Shown here: one piece after another, positions 60,438 to 64,000 of the stretch
Position numbering within the stretch: position 1 is the stretch's first letter
How the letters are laid out: each line of letters opens with the position of its first letter
Position numbers and translations under genes: made by a program
The notes under the pieces: model-generated
What the model saw: the letters and a program-made list of their open reading frames with translations, nothing else
What the model was told of the DNA's origin: nothing
Database searches by the model: none
NCBI GenBank assembly: GCA_017555845.1
Contig: JAFZFO010000055.1
Location: 35,768 to 99,767, forward strand
Direction: 5' to 3'
Length of the DNA stretch: 64,000 nt
Source: Bacteroidaceae bacterium
GTDB lineage: Bacteria > Bacteroidota > Bacteroidia > Bacteroidales > Bacteroidaceae

Positions 60438-60572
60438 ATGGTACGCCAAGACATCGAAATATTGAACCTTTGGGAGGACTTCAAAAAGGTAGTGAAATTC
60501 ATAGATGACAACTTTGAATGGCTTAATCCTTTGATGGAAAGTATTACCAAGAAAAAACTATCGCTGGAATAG
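60438..60572 (+). CDS. Possible 44-aa protein
   Basis: ATG 60438 to TAG 60570-60572. Seen: amphipathic helical sequence with many Trp, Phe and charged residues (ILNLWEDFKKVVKFIDDNFEW, then PLMESITKKK). No family recognised; no signal peptide. It has a -7 box 109 nt upstream and a hairpin directly before the start. It may be a small regulatory protein or a fragment of a lost mobile-element gene. Confidence 0.45.
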   Translation: MVRQDIEILNLWEDFKKVVKFIDDNFEWLNPLMESITKKKLSLE

Positions 60573-60640
60573 TTTGTGAAGTCTATATATAATACTCTTA
60601 ACGCAAGTTGCTAATATTTTTTCAGAAACAAAAAAAATGC

Positions 60641-60648
60641 TATTTTTG
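60641..60648 (+). promoter_or_regulatory. -7 box of the AlbA_2/ATPase gene
   Basis: TATTTTTG lies 53 nt before the ATG at 60701, in AT-rich DNA. Confidence 0.6.
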
Positions 60649-60700
60649 CATTGATTGAATAAATATTGGTACTTGGTATTATAGTATTAAATCCTTTTGT

Positions 60701-62143
60701 ATGAGTTGGAAAGATAATGCAATAGACATTCTTAAAGAAAGTTTGTATCCAATTCCTTCCGAATTGAATGAATTAGATTGGAAAAGTGGCTTGTCTTGTA
60801 AAACAGAAAGATTGGCTCAGCATATATCTGCTTTTGCAAATAATAAAGGCGGCGGCATATTGGTGTATGGCGTTAATGATGATGGAACAGTTTTTTCTCC
60901 AACACAAGAAGAAATAGACCAAATTATACACAAGTTGGGAAATATCGCTAAGAATAATCTTTCGTATGCCATTTCGATAGATCATACAATTCTAGAATTT
61001 GAAGGAGAATCTCTTTTGTTCGTATATATACCTGAACAAAAAGAAAGACCAGTGCATTTAAGAGGTAAAGATGTGTATGAGTCATATTGTCGTTCTGCAA
61101 AGCAAACAGTAAAAATGTCAAGACAACAGGTACATAATCATATTGCAGAATCGCAGGGGTTATCTTTTGAAAACAGAATCGTAAAAACCGAGTTAACAGT
61201 TGTTGATGTCTTGTCATTATTAAATTATAATAAACTCTTTGAATTATTAGATAAGAATGTACCATCCTCTACCGATTCTATAATAAATAAGCTTTTGGAA
61301 TATGGTTGTTGTGAACGGAATGGCAAACATTATGAAATTACAAATTTGGGCGCTCTTTTGTTTGCAAATAACTTTTCAGATTTTCCACAATTAAAAGGTA
61401 GAGAAGTTATAGTAAGAAAATATCAGGGAACAAATAATCGCAATCAATTATTTGAACAACACGGTCAATTGGGGTATGCAATTGGATTTGCAGGACTTAT
61501 TGATTTTATAATGAAAAATGTAGTTGATGATGAGAATATTGAAGTGACAAGAGAGTATGATTATAAATACCCCAAAGTGGCTGTTCGAGAGTTTGTCGCT
61601 AATGCAATTGTTCATCAAGATTTTTCGGTTACTGGAATTCCAATATGTATTGAGATTTTTACAAATAGGTTAGTTATTACCAATCCAGGAGTTCCCCTTA
61701 ATGATGTTAATAGACTTATTGATTTGCCACCTCATTCAAGAAATGAGAGATTGGCTGAAACAATGTTTTTACTTAATATGTGTGAACGTCGAGGTAGTGG
61801 TGTAGATAGAGCGATTGAGGCTATTGAAAAGATGCAACTTCCTCCTGTTAAAATTTCCAAGAACGATGATAGTACGAAAGTTACATTATATCCTAAGAAA
61901 AATTTATCAGAAATGACTAAGGGTGAGAAAATTGCAGCTTGCTATCAACATGCTTGCTTAATGAATGAAGATGATAAAGCAATAAATAATCAATCAGTAA
62001 GAGAAAGGTTTGGTCTTGATAAGAATAAATCTGTAGAAGCATCTCGAATTATTTCTGATACTTTGGAGCAAGGTCTTATCAAATTTGCAGATGCTGATGT
62101 TACTTCTAGGAAGTTTGCTACTTACAAACCTTATTATGCGTAA
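60701..62143 (+). CDS. AlbA_2 (Schlafen-like) domain protein with GHKL-type ATP-binding region
   Basis: 480 aa. Seen: AlbA_2 domain about 20-140 with LDWKSGLSCKTERLAQHISAFANNKGGGILVYGVNDDG and the SYCRSAKQTVKMSR end; a central region; then an HATPase_c_4-like segment about 295-400 with VAVREFVANAIVHQDFSVTG, FTNRLVITNPGVP and CERRGSGVDRAIEA. Known: such proteins are widespread, often on mobile or defence-related islands; most are of unknown role, possibly transcription regulators. AT-rich, own -7 box and terminator, so a transferred single-gene unit is likely. Confidence 0.85.
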   Translation: MSWKDNAIDILKESLYPIPSELNELDWKSGLSCKTERLAQHISAFANNKGGGILVYGVNDDGTVFSPTQEEIDQIIHKLGNIAKNNLSYAISIDHTILEFEGESLLFVYIPEQKERPVHLRGKDVYESYCRSAKQTVKMSRQQVHNHIAESQGLSFENRIVKTELTVVDVLSLLNYNKLFELLDKNVPSSTDSIINKLLEYGCCERNGKHYEITNLGALLFANNFSDFPQLKGREVIVRKYQGTNNRNQLFEQHGQLGYAIGFAGLIDFIMKNVVDDENIEVTREYDYKYPKVAVREFVANAIVHQDFSVTGIPICIEIFTNRLVITNPGVPLNDVNRLIDLPPHSRNERLAETMFLLNMCERRGSGVDRAIEAIEKMQLPPVKISKNDDSTKVTLYPKKNLSEMTKGEKIAACYQHACLMNEDDKAINNQSVRERFGLDKNKSVEASRIISDTLEQGLIKFADADVTSRKFATYKPYYA

Positions 62144-62163
62144 GTTTATTTTCAAACAAAATC

Positions 62164-62205
62164 AGTCGTTTCTGTAAGGTGTTGATTTATAACGACTTCT
62201 TTTTT
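62164..62205 (+). terminator. Terminator after the AlbA_2 gene
   Basis: AGTCGTT (62164-62170) pairs with AACGACT (62191-62197), followed by TCTTTTTTGC. Confidence 0.78.
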
Positions 62206-62310
62206 GCAAAATAAATCCGTTGATATTGAAGGTAATGTTTGAATGATTAAGAAGTGATATGTTTTTACAGATAAAAACAATCATTAGAATAGAAAATTCA
62301 GCACCTCAGA

Positions 62311-62351
62311 AAAAGGGTAGTCTTATGTAATTTATGAGGCTATCCTTTTTT
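62311..62351. terminator. Hairpin terminator upstream of the NUMOD3-like gene
   Basis: AAAAGGGTAG (62311-62320) pairs with CTATCCTTTT (62340-62349), including one G-U pair, followed by a T-run. No gene is evident just before it, so an unrecognised short transcript may end here. Confidence 0.7.
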
Positions 62352-62394
62352 TGTACCCCTCCCTATGCCCTTATTTCAAGGTTTTTCCCCGTAA

Positions 62395-62453
62395 GCCTCC
62401 TCTTTTTTTGTTCCCGGGAGGTAGGCATAATAGCCTTACACCTGTTTGGTGTA
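62395..62453 (+). promoter_or_regulatory. Structured leader before the NUMOD3-like gene
   Basis: GCCTCC (62395-62400) pairs with GGAGG (62417-62421), and TACACC (62437-62442) with GGTGTA (62448-62453). They are about 90-145 nt ahead of the ATG at 62543. The role is unknown. Confidence 0.4.
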
Positions 62454-62542
62454 TTGATTTTGTCTTTGTTGGCAAAAAAAATAAACTTTTACTTTACTTA
62501 CTTTTCATACTTCCGTACTATTTACATAAAAACAACATAAGT

Positions 62543-62767
62543 ATGGAAAAATATAAAAGGAAATATCGCCAACTGAGCGATGAAACGAAAAGTAAAATCA
62601 GTGTATCAAGCAAGAACAAACCTAAATCAGCATTGCATAGGCAACATATCCAACAATCAATGTTGCGTTATTGGTCCACAGTAGGGAATAAGCCAACAGA
62701 TTTGCCAATGAATGATTATCTAAAAGATTATATGTGTTATTTCAATCTATCTATGCTGTCTTTGTAG
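62543..62767 (+). CDS. Small basic NUMOD3-like protein
   Basis: 74 aa from ATG 62543; the upstream part of the frame is not coding-like. Seen: RKYRQLSDETKSKISVSSKNKPKSALHRQHIQQSM, with the S-x-E-T-K-x-K-I-S ... S-x-x-H-R pattern of NUMOD3 DNA-binding motifs. Such short basic proteins occur in Bacteroidales mobile elements. Its 3' end overlaps the convergent membrane gene by 31 nt. It supports an accessory origin for this end of the window. Confidence 0.6.
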   Translation: MEKYKRKYRQLSDETKSKISVSSKNKPKSALHRQHIQQSMLRYWSTVGNKPTDLPMNDYLKDYMCYFNLSMLSL

Positions 62768-63498
62768 ATTTTGATAAACTTGTAAATAAGACAAAGAAAA
62801 CATAAAGAAAAACATACAACCAAAATATAACTCACATAAATGTTTATTGTGATTCCAAATAAAAGAACAAACAATAAGCAGAATGTTATTGCAGTAATAT
62901 AAATGGTGCTAACGATATTTGCCCTTTTCATTATTTTTTGGCAGTATTCATATTCGAAAAAAGCATTGTTTATAGGGCGGTATATATTGATGTAAAAATC
63001 TCCTGATACATTCATTAGTGTTTCGAGTGATGGCTCATATTGTTTATATTTGGGTGATATATTGTACAACTGTTCTTTTATGTCTTCACTTCTAATAAGA
63101 TAATCGTTGTGCAAACAAATGTAAGGCATTACATATTGTGATTTTTCTGATAAATAATACCAAACTCCGTTAATCGTTTTTTCGCATAGGTCATCCAAAG
63201 TACAGGCTGTAAATGAATGATAAATGGGTTTATTGTTGTCTATTGTTGCAATTTTATGGATAAGTCCTTTTAAGGTATCTGTATAACCTGATTCGTCTTT
63301 TTCGTAACTGATACTACTTTCCATTAACTTAACAAAATTTATATAAGATATTAAACGGCTTTCGAATGGTTTTATCTTATTGTAAAATCTATCGGCTATT
63401 ACATTGTTTAAATGCAAGGTTTCGATTAAGATGATCAAGATGCCACCTGTTAATAAGGTTGATAATATTGTTATTACATCACTAATTTGATTTTCCAT
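62737..63498 (-). CDS. Unknown membrane protein with three spans
   Basis: 253 aa. Seen: an N-terminal hydrophobic helix (about 7-28), a cytosolic or periplasmic helical region (about 35-195) with no recognised motif, and two closely spaced C-terminal transmembrane helices (about 199-221 and 222-243) separated by a few residues. AT-rich. This 1+2 helix layout occurs in several accessory effector-type proteins, but no family is recognised. It is convergent with the NUMOD3-like gene. Confidence 0.65.
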   Translation of the reverse strand: MENQISDVITILSTLLTGGILIILIETLHLNNVIADRFYNKIKPFESRLISYINFVKLMESSISYEKDESGYTDTLKGLIHKIATIDNNKPIYHSFTACTLDDLCEKTINGVWYYLSEKSQYVMPYICLHNDYLIRSEDIKEQLYNISPKYKQYEPSLETLMNVSGDFYINIYRPINNAFFEYEYCQKIMKRANIVSTIYITAITFCLLFVLLFGITINIYVSYILVVCFSLCFLCLIYKFIKIYKDSIDRLK

Positions 63499-63571
63499 AA
63501 TCTAGTAAATTAAAAGTTTCAACAAAGATAATATTTTGATTTAGGTTGCATACTATATCTGTTTAATTTGC

Positions 63572-63579
63572 TATATTTG
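63572..63579 (+). promoter_or_regulatory. -7 box of the right-end leader region
   Basis: TATATTTG; the -33 element is weak. Directly followed by an operator-like palindrome. Confidence 0.55.
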
Positions 63580-63582
63580 TAT

Positions 63583-63596
63583 CGTCCTAGTTAGGA
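63583..63596 (+). promoter_or_regulatory. Operator-like palindrome GTCCTA-GT-TAGGAC
   Basis: Perfect 6-nt arms separated by GT, 3 nt after the -7 box and spanning the predicted transcript start. It is well placed for a repressor. Confidence 0.5.
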
Positions 63597-63660
63597 CATA
63601 CATATTGAGGTGTTATTGAAATTATCTTCTACATTCAAACTTCGCAACTTTGATATTGAC

Positions 63661-63780
63661 ATGAAGATGATGGCAATAGCACCATGCCAGTTGTTATATC
63701 TATATTCCTTTTGGAGGATACGATATACCTTTTGGTGTGGGCTATTGTTTATCTATGTCAAAGGTAATGCGAAGACCTGA
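63661..63780 (+). CDS. Possible 39-aa leader peptide
   Basis: ATG 63661 to TGA 63778-63780. Seen: hydrophobic and aromatic (QLLYLYSFWRIRYTFWCGLL). Its last third overlaps the 5' arm of a long hairpin (63734-63809), so translation could change RNA folding, as in attenuation. No other support; could be chance. Confidence 0.35.
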   Translation: MKMMAIAPCQLLYLYSFWRIRYTFWCGLLFIYVKGNAKT

Positions 63781-63809
63781 ATGTAGGATAAACATATATA
63801 GTTCACACC
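63734..63809 (+). repeat. Long imperfect hairpin
   Basis: GGTGTG..CTAT..TGTTTATC (63734-63753) pairs with GATAAACA..ATAG..CACACC (63787-63809). The arms are 34 nt apart. It sits between the leader ORF and the 10-codon mini-ORF. Confidence 0.55.
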
Positions 63810-63848
63810 TTTTATTTTAAGGGATTGTATAACTTTAAAAGGGATATT

Positions 63849-63881
63849 ATGAAAAAAATCGGCAAGGTGGACAAAAAGTAG
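63849..63881 (+). CDS. 10-codon mini-ORF (MKKIGKVDKK)
   Basis: ATG 63849 to TAG 63879-63881, preceded by AAAAGGGATATT, a rare good Shine-Dalgarno-like match for this window. Very short and basic. It could be a leader peptide; weakly supported. Confidence 0.25.
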   Translation: MKKIGKVDKK

Positions 63882-63911
63882 GATAAAACCTTTGTAATTA
63901 TTTGATTTACA

Positions 63912-63919
63912 TATCTTTG
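63912..63919 (+). promoter_or_regulatory. -7 box of the gene at the right edge
   Basis: TATCTTTG lies 17 nt before ATG 63937; a TTTG lies 17-21 nt upstream. Confidence 0.6.
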
Positions 63920-63936
63920 CGAAGATTATTATTGAT

Positions 63937-64000
63937 ATGCTAAAAAAAATGCTTTTATTGTGGCTCTTCCAATGTGGTCAAGAACGGCCTGAGAGGGCGA
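63937..64000 (+). CDS. Start of an unidentified gene (partial)
   Basis: ATG 63937, or in-frame ATG 63949; 21 codons before the window ends, no stop. Seen: MLKKMLLLWLFQCG, a Lys-Lys start and hydrophobic run like a short signal peptide, then charged residues. It is placed as expected behind the -7 box at 63912. Too short to identify. Confidence 0.4.
   Translation, partial: MLKKMLLLWLFQCGQERPERA

Overview
The window looks like a chromosomal segment of a gut Bacteroidales bacterium (Bacteroidaceae/Prevotellaceae type; genus not resolvable from the sequence alone). The support is Bacteroidetes-style promoters (-33 TTTG, -7 TAnnTTTG or TAnnTTCG) and weak Shine-Dalgarno signals. There is also a SusC/SusD pair, S46 dipeptidyl-peptidase, GH84/GH95/GH123-type secreted glycosidases, a split LysO exporter, DUF4369-TlpA proteins and C-terminal tails of the 'IYDLSGRRV' type.

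Layout. 0-10.2 kb: mostly housekeeping genes (mannose-1-P guanylyltransferase end, acyl-ACP thioesterase, ferredoxin, TlpA protein, split 5'-nucleotidase, rplS, DUF2007, frr-rsgA, asd, tcdA-lolD, small secreted protein). 10.4-14.7 kb: an AT-rich accessory island of mostly unrecognised genes (WYL-like protein, lipoprotein, ExoX-C-like small protein, three orphans, two of which look like paralogues). It abuts a strong candidate for a structured ~240-nt ncRNA (14742-14980, minus) that has its own promoter and terminator. 15-25.8 kb: ABC-F protein, PorT-like barrel, YqiA-like esterase, then a run of six closely spaced genes (TonB receptor, calycin-like lipoprotein, GH123-like enzyme, TPM protein, LemA, flavodiiron protein). 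26-32.4 kb: two large secreted glycosidases, GH95 and GH84. 32.5-36.5 kb: an outer-membrane barrel plus SLC13 carrier, thioredoxin, and a small membrane protein.

36.6-57.4 kb holds two large divergent transcription units sharing one intergenic region (44823-45058). The leftward unit encodes a DPP11-like S46 peptidase, an aspartate/alanine-exchanger-type carrier, a small orphan, a second GH95, a DNA/RNA nuclease and a two-gene LysO exporter. The rightward unit encodes a periplasmic orphan, STN-type SusC, SusD, a DUF4843 lipoprotein, a PKD-like lipoprotein and three DUF4369/thioredoxin-fold proteins, the last with a degenerate active site. I infer a peptide (possibly cysteine-containing or metal-linked) acquisition locus; this is a hypothesis.

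57.4-64 kb: a repeat-rich spacer with two extra copies of a coding tail (KVLVK-stop), an Ig-repeat secreted protein, a small promoter-hairpin-44-aa-ORF unit, an AlbA_2/ATPase gene, a NUMOD3-like small gene, an orphan membrane protein, and a right-end leader region with palindrome, mini-ORFs and a gene that runs off the window. GC falls again here, so this is probably accessory DNA.

Two families of dispersed intergenic repeat recur: TGTCATT...AATGACA elements (three copies) and GGTTAAAGGTGAAA-type elements (four sites, two of them long hairpins; one encodes the last ten residues of a gene). No CRISPR array, tRNA, rRNA or intact insertion sequence was seen.
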